Positions 10,795 through 20,984 of a DNA stretch of 64,000 nt are shown here, piece after piece. This DNA is from Trichobilharzia szidati (Eukaryota > Platyhelminthes > Trematoda > Strigeidida > Schistosomatidae). Every line of letters begins with the position of its first letter. Positions within the stretch are counted from its first letter, which is position 1. The notes beneath the pieces were generated by a model. That model searched no databases, had not been told where the DNA came from, and saw nothing but the letters and a program-made list of their open reading frames with translations. The DNA is taken from assembly GCA_944472155.2 (NCBI GenBank), contig OX235272.1, forward strand, positions 7,796,354-7,860,353. Direction: 5' to 3'. A program made the translations under genes and the position numbers.

Positions 10795-10945
10795 TGGACA
10801 AATTCCTCTAGTTAATTTTGTTTTAATTTTTAATTTTATTTATATTTTGAGTAAATCAGATGGAATATTGTGACAAATGCTGAGAATTCCATTCTGTATT
10901 ATAAGTACTGTTTTTGGAATAAAGTAGATTATTATTATTATTAAT
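10795..10945 (+). mobile_element. CR1-like LINE 3'-end fragment
   Basis: A second CR1 3' end directly follows the previous copy: AATATTGTGACAAATGCTGAGAATTCCATTCTG, TACTGTTTTTGGAATAAAGTAG and ATTATT repeats. It is probably an extreme 5'-truncated insertion next to the older tail. Confidence 0.7.
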
Positions 10946-11202
10946 GGAAAATGACAAATTCAAGGAATATATCTCTACACTTTGCAAGGACGGATCAATC
11001 ATGTAACATCAAATAAACGGTTAAGTGAATAAGTCTGGGAAGTCTAGGTAAATCTATGAAATGTAAATTTCCTCAGAATCTATTTAAAATTATCCAATCA
11101 ATCTGCCTGTCGCCTAAAGCAGATTTGAATATGAAGATTGCAATGTGAGCACAGTGAGCACATGTCATCTCCACCAAATTTAAGACTAATAATTTCTAAT
11201 AT

Positions 11203-12087
11203 TTGCAATTAATAGTGTTCCCTGAGCTGGTTGGTTTAGTTGCGCAGCTTACGTCGTCTTCTGGACAACATCGTCAACAACATCTTGTATTAATTAAGAG
11301 AAATGATTTAGAATATACCCATAAATTAATAAACAACATATTTGAAGACATCAAATTCACAAGAGAAGAAGAATTAGATAACAAAATCCCATTTTTAGAT
11401 GTCTTAATCTGGAGAACCAATACAGGAGATTTAGAAACACAAGTATTTAGAAAATCAACGCACACAAATCAAATACTCAACTATACTAGCAATGATCCAA
11501 TTACTCACAAAGGAAACTGTGTGCAGACATTGCTTAAGAGAGCTCAAACACATTGTAGCACTCCAGAGTTGAAAAGAATGGAAAGAAAATACCCACAAAT
11601 GGTCTTCAAAAAGAATGCTTATCCACAAAATTTCATCAACAAGTGTTCAAAGCCGAATCAAAACACCAACAAAGAACCATCATCTAAGACCACAAGAAAA
11701 TTCATCCTACCATATATGAGGAATATCTCTGAATTAACAGCTAGAATATTGACACCGTTTGATATAGATACAGCACACAAGCCAGTCAAATCGCTTAATT
11801 CGATATTGAGCAAACCGAAAGATCCAACAGAAAAAGGAGATGAAATTAATACCATTTACAAAATATATTGTATGAATTGTAACAAGCATTACATCGGTGG
11901 TCGAAGTGAGCGTCCCCTTCGAATGAGAATCCAAGAACACAAATTAGCCGTGATGAAAAGACACGATATGTATTCTTTAGTATCAATGCATATAGACAAT
12001 TATGGACATCAATTTGATTGGGGTAGTGTCGAAATCTCAAACAGAGGAAACACCAAAAGTGCAGTCAGCGAATTCCTAGAAGCCTAG
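11203..12087 (+). pseudogene. PLE-3 RT C-terminus + GIY-YIG endonuclease, truncated
   Basis: The best preserved Penelope frame in the window, 294 codons. The KIPFLDVLIWR block near residue 65 is the conserved end of the RT. A linker follows with CSTPELKRMERKYPQ and NAYPQNF. The GIY-YIG domain then starts around residue 210, with INTIYKIYCMNCNKHYIGG (GIY replaced by IYK, YIG intact), RPLRMRIQEHK, and a late EFLEA glutamate. Sequence after the stop at 12087 continues the same frame (NAINKHVNIDEIY), so the stop is probably a premature nonsense change. The RT catalytic core lies outside the copy. Its first codons come from the inverted repeat, so the true start is lost. Confidence 0.8.
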
Positions 12088-12363
12088 TGCTCAAACGAAA
12101 ATGCAATTAACAAACACGTTAATATAGACGAAATATACCAACTGATAAAAAGTAAATCAGGTGACCAGAAAGTTCAGAATCCAAGTCAGTAGAAAATGGT
12201 CAATACATATGTAAAGATGGTTACCGGGAGACGCAATTATATCACTCATGAAGAAATATAAATCATTTCACTTTGTGCTAAATATGGCGCTGAAAGGGGA
12301 TGTTGTCCAGAAGGACGACGAAAGCTCCGCAACTAAACCAACCAGCTCAGAGAACACTATTAC
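11203..12363 (+). mobile_element. Penelope-like element PLE-3 with inverted ends
   Basis: The element is bounded by inverted repeats of about 64 bp, 11209-11272 and 12299-12362 (GTGTTC.CTGAGCTGGTTGG and its complement). The right arm contains GTTGTCC, AGAA, GGACGAC and GAAAGC, a 7-bp hairpin before GAAA like hammerhead stem II. The upstream CUGANGA part is degraded (CTGAAAGGGGATG). The body holds one long PLE reading frame. The 5' two thirds of RT are absent. Confidence 0.8.
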
Positions 12364-12517
12364 TTGCAAATCATCCACCTGAGCTACAAATCTTCACTAT
12401 TATTTCAATTTCTAATACCATTTCACATCACGTTTACTTTCTAGCTTTCCTTTTATCTCTTATAAATTTTGTGCCTTCATATTAAATCAAACAAGAAATG
12501 TGTTATGAAAGACTCAC

Positions 12518-12574
12518 CCGCACACAATCGCTGCAAGCCAGAGTACATTCCACAGATCTTTTATATTAGGTAGC
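12518..12574 (-). CDS. Exon (57 nt) of an unidentified multi-pass membrane protein gene
   Basis: The minus-strand acceptor TTCAACAATAG is followed by G, 18 open codons (LPNIKDLWNVLWLAAIVC) and GG, then the donor GTGAGTC. The leading G completes the AA left by the exon at 12618-12688, giving lysine. The trailing GG is completed by the first base of the exon at 7588-7663. The peptide begins the first hydrophobic segment. Small size is the main weakness. The two phase matches are the main support. Confidence 0.6.
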
Positions 12575-12617
12575 CTATTGTTGAAAGAAAAATTGATGCA
12601 GGAAAATATTCTCTCAC

Positions 12618-12688
12618 TTTCCAAGGTTCATCATATCAGACGACATGTACGACGTCATTTGATAACAATGTTCAACTGCCTTGTAAGT
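12618..12688 (-). CDS. Exon (71 nt) of an unidentified multi-pass membrane protein gene
   Basis: On the minus strand CCTTGATTCCTTCATTTTCAG is a strong acceptor. It is followed by 23 open codons, including AVEHCYQMTSYMSSDMM, and two bases of the next codon, then the donor GTGAGAG. The peptide is polar and would lie on one face of the membrane before the first hydrophobic segment. It is the most upstream exon I can place with reasonable confidence. It starts in phase 0, so the gene continues towards higher coordinates. Confidence 0.55.
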
Positions 12689-13009
12689 CTGAAAATGAAG
12701 GAATCAAGGAATGAATGAATACATTCGACGTTTTTTCTGACATGAGGAACATCTACTGATGAAATATATATGATATGAAAACATTTTATGCAACCTAAAG
12801 CGTCCTACCGATAATCATAATGAAACTTTGATTGAAATATCAAGCCGTAATATCACTGTGAGCAACGGATTTATGTACATGCGCACATGTCAAACAAAAC
12901 AGAATCCATTATTCAGTCTCAAAATTAACCTTCCACTGGGGAATACAAATATTAAAGTAATGATCCTGTGGCCAGTATCTCCTACTAGTTTCAATTCAGT
13001 ATTTATTAT

Positions 13010-14290
13010 TATTACACTATTATTATTGTTCCCTTGGATTCCTAGTGGAACACAGGGCTTCAAATGCACGCCTCCACTTGCTTCTGTCTTCTACTGTACT
13101 TTTCACCTGCATACATGTTAATCCATACTGTTTCAGCTCTGTTTCACACGATCTGCTCCATGTCACCCTTGGACGTCCCACTCGCCGCTTCCATTTCGGG
13201 TTCCACTCGAGCTATGGCCTGACGCGCGATGTCACCCAGTGGCCTCCTCAGCCAGTGAGTGTCCAATCCATCTCCACTTTCTCCTGCACATTTGTTGGGC
13301 GATTGGTTCTTGTTTCGTTTGTTTGTTCCCATAGTTTCTTGTTGGTGATTTGTTCCGGCCATCTCATCTTCAGTATAGAGCGAAGACAGTTAGTTGTTGA
13401 TAAAGGTCTGCAACAGGCTGTCGGAAATATTCTTTGTGACCCGCCGCTAAGTTTCTGATTCATCCGTATAGAAGAACTGACTTGACTGACGTTTGTATTG
13501 AAAATCCGAATTTTGTTGTTGATGCTGGGTTGAGTGACGAAGATTTCCAGATTGGTTTCAGGTTGATGAATGTGTTTCTCGCCTTCCCGATTCTCGATTT
13601 GACATCCTCGTCCGTTCCTCCTGTATTTGAGACAATGCTCCCTAGATAGGTGAATGAAGTAACCTCTTTCAAATCCCTCCCGTTGATGGTGATTGGCACT
13701 GGATGTTGCTGCTGTTGTTGTTGTTGTTGTTGTTGGTTGGTTATTTTCATGACCCCGTCTTGTCTATGTTCACCTGGAGTCCTGTCTTCTCTAGCTGCTT
13801 CTTCGACCAGTTTGTCGGTTTTTGCTTGTAAGTCTTCGATTTTGTGTGACATCATCAAACATAAATCATCCACGCGCGAAATCCAGGTCTTCTAGGTTCT
13901 TCACGTCGGTCCAGAATATCCCTGTCTTCTCGTTTCTCACTGTCTGACGCATAATCCAGTCCAGTCCACCACAATTAGGAATATCATTGGTGATAATAGG
14001 CTAGCAGCCTTGTCTGACTCCTGTGTTTACTCCAAATTCTTCACTGTGTTTTCCGTTGTGGATCACTTGACATGTACCGTTGTCATACAGCTGTTGAATA
14101 AGGTAGATGAATATTTGGGGTGTACTTGAGTAGTACTTGAGTAGTTTTCAAATTACTTCGCGGTCAACGCTGTCGAAGTCCTTCTCAAAGTCTATAAAGT
14201 TGAGGTAGAGGTTTGATTGCCATTCCATGCTTTGTTCAGTATTTATCTGACTGTTATTCCTGTCCCAGTTCACAGTTAGTATAATGTTAA
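13010..14290 (-). mobile_element. RTE/SR2-like LINE fragment, family Y, copy 2
   Basis: The minus strand encodes, in pieces, an RT upstream part (KLYRLREGLRQR-like region near 14190), DDLCLMMSHKIEDLQAKTDKL (13873 onward), VTSFTYLGSIVS, GKARNTFINLKPIWKSSS, and a C-terminal RWIGHSL-like and GDIARQAIARVEPE block. A (TTG)n run near 13710-13740 encodes a poly-Gln tract in the frame. The 3' end is GAAGCCCTGTGTTCCACTAGG plus ATAATA repeats at 13010. Stops and frameshifts are numerous. Confidence 0.8.
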
Positions 14291-14846
14291 AGCAGATTCA
14301 CAAATTTCTAAAATCCACTGATATTCCTTATCACTATAAACTTGTGACAGTTTATGCATACGACAAGCTCATAAACTCACAGTCTTCTCTCTCAATATTT
14401 TATTGACGTTTTCACAAATGATGTATTTATACGATTGTTAGCAGAGCACTTCACTTAACTGACTTCTAACTCTGATGAAACACTAGAGAATGATCTTTGT
14501 TTTATGTGCCTTTTCATTGAAAAGTCTTAATGTGTAAGTCAATCACTGCTCGTATCGACTCCTGGCTACCATTATTCTGTTGTGTGTGTGTGTGTACAAA
14601 AGCACAAAGTGCAATTTCAATATGCTTAGAAAATCGTATGATTCTCAGAGGCTATTTCGTTTTCCTAAGGTAAACTACATTCACATTTATCGATGTGCAA
14701 CTGTTTTCACCTAGAGGGTATAATGGCAAAAAAGAGGACAGTTGTCATTTCGCACAGTTAACATCACTAATCCAATCCATCAAACTTCTGATGATCCTGC
14801 ACAATATGTGTTCAATTAGTGTACAATATCATTAAATGACTTCTAG
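14291..14846. other. Unassigned AT-rich stretch
   Basis: No recognised repeat. It contains a (TG)n run near 14580-14594. A possible 32-nt minus-strand exon at 14679-14710 is discussed among the findings. Confidence 0.35.
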
Positions 14847-15881
14847 TTCGAAGCTTCGTCTATGCATCCAAGCTTTAGATATGATATAGAAGATTTGTAG
14901 CTCAGGTGGATGATTCTGATATGGTTGTGTTCTCTGAGCTAGCTGGATAGTTAATTTGCGAAGCTTTTATCGCCCTACTCACTAGACAGCATCTTCAGCG
15001 CATACTTCAATTTGAAGTGAGCTTTTAGATTTCTCCACGAGTTTATTAAGCATCTCTCCCAGTGACCTTCAACGCTGTGATTGGTTGTTTTTGTGTGTTT
15101 TCACACTCTCTAGGCTACTTGTATTAGAACTGATTGTTTCCTTGACTTGAACTTTGACCCTTTGCATGTGAGGCTTCCTTCTTATCGACTGGTAAATTTA
15201 GTCTATCTCGATATGTCTATTGATTGATAATTCACTGGAATGCCAAGCTTCTAAAGATTCTCTAGCATTTTTGGTGTTTCCTCTGTCTAATATTTGAAAG
15301 TTGATTGTCCCAGTCGAATTGATGTCCATGGTTGTCTGTATGTAGTGAGGCGATATGAGTGATTAGATGTCATGTCTTTTGATGGCTGGCCTATGTTCGC
15401 GGATACGAAGAAGAAGGGGACGTCCACTTTGGTCAATGTAGTGTTTTTCGCAATTGATACAATCTATTTTGTAGATGATGTTGGTCTCATCTTCTTTTGC
15501 TGTTGAGTCTTCTGGTTGACATAGAACTGAGTGAAGTGACTTTGTTGGTTTGTGTACGACGTCAATTCCTAAAGGTTTGACGAGTCTTGCAGTGATTTCT
15601 GATATATCCTTTATATATGGCAGGGCATTTTTCTTCGTGCTTTCCTTGGGGGTTTTGGTTTGATAGGTTGGCTTGGGGGCATATGTCCTTTGATGAAATT
15701 CCGTGGATATCCATTCTTTTGGAAGACGTCCATGAGATATCTTTCTTCAAAATTCTTTAAGGCGGTAGTGCTGCAATGAGTCCTGGCTCTCTTGAATAGT
15801 GCATCCAAAATGCATCCAAGCTTCTGTGATTTCAATAATCTACGTGTCAACAAACTGCATACTCAAGAAGAATTTGAAAAG
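14847..15881 (+). CDS. Candidate host exon split by a PLE insertion
   Basis: After the TSD-flanked PLE at 14876-15809 and one duplicate are removed, the plus strand reads open for 29 codons between the acceptor-like TTCTAG (ending 14846) and the donor GTAATC (15882). The peptide contains MHPSFCDFNNLRVNKLHTQ and EEFEK. It is unlike the transposon proteins here and has host-protein-like composition. The polypyrimidine tract is poor and the donor is weak. I do not recognise the protein. It could be a chance open stretch or a processed fragment. Confidence 0.3.
14862..15823. repeat. 14-bp target-site duplication of a PLE-2 insertion
   Basis: ATGCATCCAAGCTT occurs at 14862-14875 and again at 15810-15823, immediately outside the PLE-2 copy between them. 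Confidence 0.8.
14876..15809 (-). mobile_element. Penelope-like element PLE-2, copy 2
   Basis: Minus-strand reading from 15809: RARTHCSTTALK, then a frameshift to QKNGYPRNFIKGHMPPSQP, KDISEITARLVKPLGIDV, SLHSVLCQPEDSTAKEDET and the endonuclease block IYKIDCINCEKHYI. The 3' part (14885-15070) is the PLE-2 terminal repeat with the hammerhead-like CTGAAGATG ... GATAAAAGC core, where the GAAA is degraded. Only one terminal repeat is present. The copy is 5'-truncated inside the coding region and flanked by a clean 14-bp duplication, so this is a real insertion event. Confidence 0.85.
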
Positions 15882-16143
15882 GTAATCAATCATACGAGTG
15901 ATTATAATATTTAATTGGAATTGTAAATCATAATGGCTGTATACAGGTAGGCGAAACATTATGTGTTTTAATAAGTTCCTCTTGAACTATCTAATTACAA
16001 TGCGCAGACTCATTTGGATGTTTCAAACAACTTTGTAAATATCATCCGTTTTTCTCCGAAAAGATATCTAATAGCTAATACACTGCATATTGTTGTTCCA
16101 ACGCTCACGTGGAACTTGTAAAGGTAATCAGTCATACGAGTGA
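15879..16143. repeat. 23-bp direct repeat flanking 219 bp of unassigned sequence
   Basis: AAGGTAATCAATCATACGAG plus TGA at 15879-15901 recurs with one change at 16121-16143. It may be the target duplication of an unrecognised short insertion (15902-16120) or a local duplication. Confidence 0.55.
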
Positions 16144-17285
16144 CGAAACAATTTGTCTATAGACGGGGTAGGAGCACTTTAGACTCTGCAGCCGTCTTAC
16201 ACAACAGTATCGTCTCATCATTAGATAAAGTTGCCAAACACGTCCACTGCACGTTTCTCGACTTCACTTCTGCTTTCGACTCTGTACGTAGATTTCTCTT
16301 GCTAAATAAGCTCTCTATGACACAAACTGAGTCCTGGGTCACTAACTGGTTGCATTCCTACTTCTCCAATAGAATGCAGTACACCGTATACAAAGGTAAA
16401 TCCTCCTCTGCTGTGTTCACTGAAGCTTGTGTCCCCAAAGGTGCTGTACTCTCCCCACTTCTCTTTTCTTTCTTTCTGCATGACTTACCATCCCCAAATG
16501 ACATTAATTTTGTCAAATATGCTGACGACCTGACAGTATCTTTGCCTGTCAAATGTCAAAGTGACTGCTCTAAACTTAATGACTTTCTGTCAGAAATCAG
16601 CCGGTGGTCCAAGGAGAACGGTCTTACCCAAAACCCCTCCAGATGTCAAACAGTCAATTTCACCTTGAGGCATAAATTCGACCTAAACAAACTGGTTGGC
16701 TCTCACGAGGTGTGCAACATAGATGGCACTGAAATAGAAACTAAATAGGAAATTAAATACCCAGGCGTCATTCTATCTGCTGATCTCTCCTGGTCGTCTC
16801 ATATTTTGGCGATTTCTAAGAAAATATTTCGTCTTACCTTCTACATCAAGAAGTTAAGACATTTTGGTATAACCCAGCCCCTACTCCTACAATTCGTTAA
16901 CTCTCGCATCCTGCCTATTATTCTCTATTGTTCCCCCTTAGTTTTTCCTGGGCTACTGGAGAAAGACTATAACATTTTACGCAGGATGTTAAAGGTTGTC
17001 AGCAGGGTAAGCAACGTGCCACTTAAGCAGCTTGTTAATATTCTGGTCGACAGGCACATGGACTCATGTGAAAAATGGGCTAAATCCATTTTATCTAACT
17101 CACACCACCCTCTTCACTCACAACTCTCCACTTGTATCTCATCAGGCAAAACCAGAAGCCTATATAGAAAACTATATGCTCACACTAGCAACTACAAAAA
17201 CTCAACCATACCCTACTTGGCTCGTGTTCTGTGCGATAAAGAAAGCATTAGGCGTGACACCTATAACTCATTAAATAGTCAGTAG
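16140..17285 (+). pseudogene. CR1-like reverse transcriptase, one nonsense codon
   Basis: One frame of 382 codons broken by a single TAG at 16746-16748, where the sister copy at 57 kb has a leucine codon. In order: AFDSV (motif A, residues about 50-54), CVPKGAVLSPLLFSFFLHDL (motif B), KYADDLTVSLP (catalytic YADD near residue 125), GLTQNPSRCQT, SADLSWSSHIL, ILYCSPLVFPGLLEKDY and the C-terminal VDRHMDSCEKWAKSIL and YKNSTIPYLARVLCD blocks. The endonuclease and ORF1 halves are absent (5' truncation). The palm residues are intact. Confidence 0.85.
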
Positions 17286-17640
17286 AACAACTGGATCTCG
17301 TCTTTCCAACTCATATCATTTATGGGTACAACGTTTTCTTTCTTTCTTTTCCTTTTCTCTCTTTTTTTTGCTATGTGCTGCTTTGTTTCTTTCTCTCGCT
17401 TACGCCAGTAAATATGACAGCACCTACTTTTCTAACACCTTCAAACACTCTGTTCAATTCTGGCTTTGCTACAAACTTGCCAATATGTTGTTGTCATAAT
17501 GAACTGAGATTACCTTAATCTATGTAGAATTCTGTTTATTGATAATGTACTAACTGAATGCAATACTGTAGTAAAAATACTGAGAATTCCATTCTGTATC
17601 AGAAGTACGGTTTGGGAATAGAGCAAATTACTATTATTGT
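16144..17640 (+). mobile_element. CR1-like LINE, copy 4, nearly intact RT half
   Basis: It contains the RT from the QFVYRRGRSTLDSAA block to the C-terminus and a 3' UTR to about 17640. The end is GCAATACTGTAGTAAAAATACTGAGAATTCCATTCTG, TACGGTTTGGGAATAGAGC, then a short TTA run. It is the same subfamily as the copy at 56.7-57.9 kb (shared LPVKCQSDCSKLN). Confidence 0.9.
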
Positions 17641-18195
17641 CATTACAATCTACTCAGGCATCAAGTCTCAGTACGGCAGTATAAAAACATCAGATGTGTT
17701 TGTCTAACGCATACTTTCATTGCCTCAACACATTCCATTTACTTCATATCAAGAATCTATTTGACCTCCCTTGATCATCTTGTCGAATAGGATATCAAGT
17801 AGGTGTTTTTTTTCGAAAAATATCATTCCTAACAAATTCTCTTCAACTCTTCCTGAGTGGAAGTAATAATTTCACTGAAGCTTATTAGACAACAGTTAAA
17901 TCAACATTCAGAAATGCTAGTTTAGCTAAATGCTTCTGACCATTCTATCCAACTTTAATAGTCAGCACTATTACGCGACGTTCACAGTATTGTTCACGTA
18001 GACTGTAAGTAAACTCTTCTACAGCGACTAGAATATTTTCGCCACACTAAGTAAAATACCTCATCAGTAAAGTAGATGCAAATGAGATAGTTAGAAGTAT
18101 CTACTGGCAGTCATCTTGAGAAGCTTCTTCACATTGAGATATTTCCATACCACAGATGAAACACTTAGATGTTTTAAGATATAAAATTGTGATTG
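17641..18195. other. Unassigned AT-rich stretch
   Basis: No recognised repeat. A 43-nt plus-strand open stretch (17962-18004) between AG and GTAAGT is noted elsewhere as weak. Confidence 0.35.
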
Positions 18196-19590
18196 AAAAT
18201 AGAACACATAGTTCAGGGAAGAGTCTCTTTTCGGTGGTGAATTCATAACTTAGCTGTACAATCGCAAATATATATGTGTTATTTTTTATGCATGTGTACA
18301 TTAAGTTTGTCAAACAAAAATACAATTGATTATAGTTTTTTTAACTAAACAGGTGAAGATTGGTAACTGGAGTTACGTAATACAAAATCGGTCAATGACC
18401 CGATCTACATTTAACTGTTGCCATTCAGCAATAAAATTCACTCTTGAAATGGAAAACGAGTCAAAAATTCCGTTTCTTGATGTGGAACTAACAAGAAGAA
18501 CTGATGGAAGCCCAATAAAATAGATCCATAGAAAAGCTACTTGGAATGGTCAGCTAAAAAGCTTCTATAGCGTTCTGGAAACAGAATAAGATATTCTAAG
18601 AAAAATTTTCATCCAAAATGGATACCCAATACGATTCATTGACGGAAATATCAAACTAAGAATTTGGAGGAATGAAACTTTAATTGCACCTAAAAAGAAA
18701 CTCTACATGAACCTGGATTTCTTTGCAGCAACGCTAAGAATAGTGTTCTCCAGTCTCTCACTAATCTGCAGAAGCCTCAAGGACAAGATACCGCATCTGA
18801 CCACTTCTATGTGCATATATCAGTTCACCCGCTGCTGTGGAGCCAGGTACATCGGTCGTTCGATGCGCACTCTGTCCAAGAGGATTCAAGAACACTATCC
18901 AGCATGGTCGCGAAAAGGCAATAGAGGTGCGGTAAGGAGTGCGATAATTGAACACCTGGTTAGCACTGATCATTCCATATCAACAAACGCCTTCAAAGTA
19001 ATCTACAGAGTCAAGAACAACCTACCAAAGACAATACGGTTTAGTCTTCTTTGTATCGCTGAAGCTCTGTCCATTCACATAGAAAAACCAGAGCTGTTCA
19101 TACAAAAGAGAACTACCCAACCACTTCTACTGTCTTGGTAACAACTTTTATTTAATTTTTTATTTAGATGACTTAATTTTGTTTGTTTGCCTGTTATTTA
19201 ATTGCTTATAATTCTTGTATTCATTTAGAACTCTTACGTAACTTCGTATTATCTACTTTGTTCCTGAGTAAAAATCACTCATCAAACTATTCATATTATT
19301 ACGAAACTCCTTTTCAGCAGCAGATTGTGACAACTGATCACCTTTGTTACCACCCTAATTTCATTAACACCAAATTTTCTTGCCCGATTTTGTACTAAGT
19401 AACTCCAATTACCAATCTTTACCTGTTTAGTTAAAATAACTATAACCAATTGTATTTTTGTTTGACAAACTTAATGTACACATACATACAAAGTAACACA
19501 AATATATATTTGCGACTGTACATCTAAATTAATGAATTCACCACCGAAAAGAGACTCTTCATTGATCTACGTGTTTTGTTTTCATTAATG
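18196..19590 (+). mobile_element. Penelope-like element PLE-4, copy 1, with inverted terminal repeats
   Basis: Bases 18420-18523 encode HSAIKFTLEMENESKIPFLDV, the RT end. A degraded FIQNGYPIRFIDGN region follows, then bases 18707-19141 with the GIY-YIG endonuclease: CIYQFTRCCGARYIGRSMR (YIG intact), LSKRIQEHYPAW, SAIIEHLVSTDHSIST, then a conserved tail IAEALSIHIEKPELF to a stop at 19141. The flanks 18200-18360 and 19395-19575 are the same terminal repeat in opposite orientation (TACATTAAGTTTGTCAAAC and its complement). The catalytic RT core is missing. Confidence 0.85.
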
Positions 19591-20984
19591 CCTGGATGGG
19601 GATTATACATGAATTGTGACTGAAACAAATAAAGATTCCAAACATGAATTTCTTCTAACTCCTAACTAAATATACTGTATGCATCTAACATGAGATGCAG
19701 TTACTTTCCTTGTGGTGGTTCCAAAGGAGTTTCGTGGAGAAAATGGTGTACAAATTGTCTCTGTACTTTTACTTTATTTACCGCCAGACGTCCGAACTAA
19801 CAAAACCTATACAACTAGTCTATTTACGACAATTTGGTGATTCATTCTTCCTTCGTCCTTGAAAACTTTTTCCGAATTCACTGTGATGATCAATTCTCTC
19901 AACTGCCTATTCAAAATGCAATATTTATCGTCGTGAAAACATAGCAATTATTACTGAATTAACAACACATTGCTCTGAGTGAAAAAAGCTTGACACAACA
20001 ATTTTTCATGTGCTTTTTCTAATCAGATTATTGTGTATTATCGATAAAGAAAATATTTTGCTTCTGGAAAGTGGAAAATGAATAGGCTTCGAAGAGAAAG
20101 TCTTTAAAATTCATGGATTTATTTGAAACTACACAACCTACTTACATGTTGTGAGTAGTTCAGAAACTGTTTCATGCATGCTAAACCTGTAGACGGTTTA
20201 AAAAATAATGTTGGCGAAGTTAGCCAAATACTCAACGGACTTTAAAAGAGACCACTGAGCCACCGTTTGCCTGTCTACTTGTGTACATAGGGCTGTGTCT
20301 GCGATTTGCCTTGAATCACTTCACTCAAAAATCACATGCAGATGTGTATTCTTTGTTCAACTTTGACTTCATTAACATTTATAGTGAGATTAGAAGCTGA
20401 GGTAGTGGTGTAGTGGTGTAGTCCGGATAGTGTGTTCCAACGGAATATTATTCTCACATATTACTACAGTTCAATGTTGCATTAGCAACAGAACACCACA
20501 TATATATTTGAACAATGTACTTTATGTCATTTAATATAAACCGAAATCACACGCTCAGTGTGTGGTAAAGAATATAAACAGCGGTTTAGTTAATGAAATT
20601 TCCAAATTCTTGATGGCACGGAGGGTAAGTAAGAACAATGACTGAACCAATTTCTTCTTTTGGATACATAAGTTAAGTTTCTCAATGTGGACCCAAACAG
20701 CCAGCGACAGGGTTATGTAGTAGATGAACTCTCAAAGTAAAGTTAAGCTTAGTTGGTGTGTTGTAGATGACTTTGAAAGAGTCTTTCGTTGACATAAATC
20801 TTGTGTTCTGTATTCACAAAATGAGATAGAATAGAACTGTCAATGGATTTTGTTTGTCCTCTACTTAACGCCTATTCAGGAGGGTGTTCGAAAATCCGAT
20901 GATAAACATGCCTAATTGGTTCATTGCAGATAAAGTGTGGAACAATAACTACGAATGATCGTAGTATATAGATAACTCATGGAA
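19591..20984. other. Unassigned AT-rich stretch, 1.4 kb
   Basis: No recognised repeat. A 41-nt minus-strand exon-like stretch at 20146-20186 (acceptor AACCGTCTACAG, donor GTAAGT, containing SMHETVSELLTT) is possible but the plus strand is equally open there. Otherwise I see nothing. Confidence 0.35.

Larger units (their letters stand above)
12364..13009. other. Intron-like stretch with two exons
   Basis: Contains the exons at 12518-12574 and 12618-12688, only 43 bp apart, close to the minimal intron size known for schistosomes. No repeat is recognised in the rest. Confidence 0.4.

Noticed and set aside
13700..13745. (TTG)n/(CAA)n run as a CRISPR or satellite array
   Set aside because: It is a trinucleotide run encoding Gln inside an RTE reading frame; no spacers or longer unit.
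20105..20150. Plus-strand exon-like stretch containing LKFMDLFETTQPTYM ahead of GTGAGT
   Set aside because: The upstream AG follows a purine-rich sequence, not a pyrimidine tract, and the minus strand offers an equally good alternative, so neither is certain.
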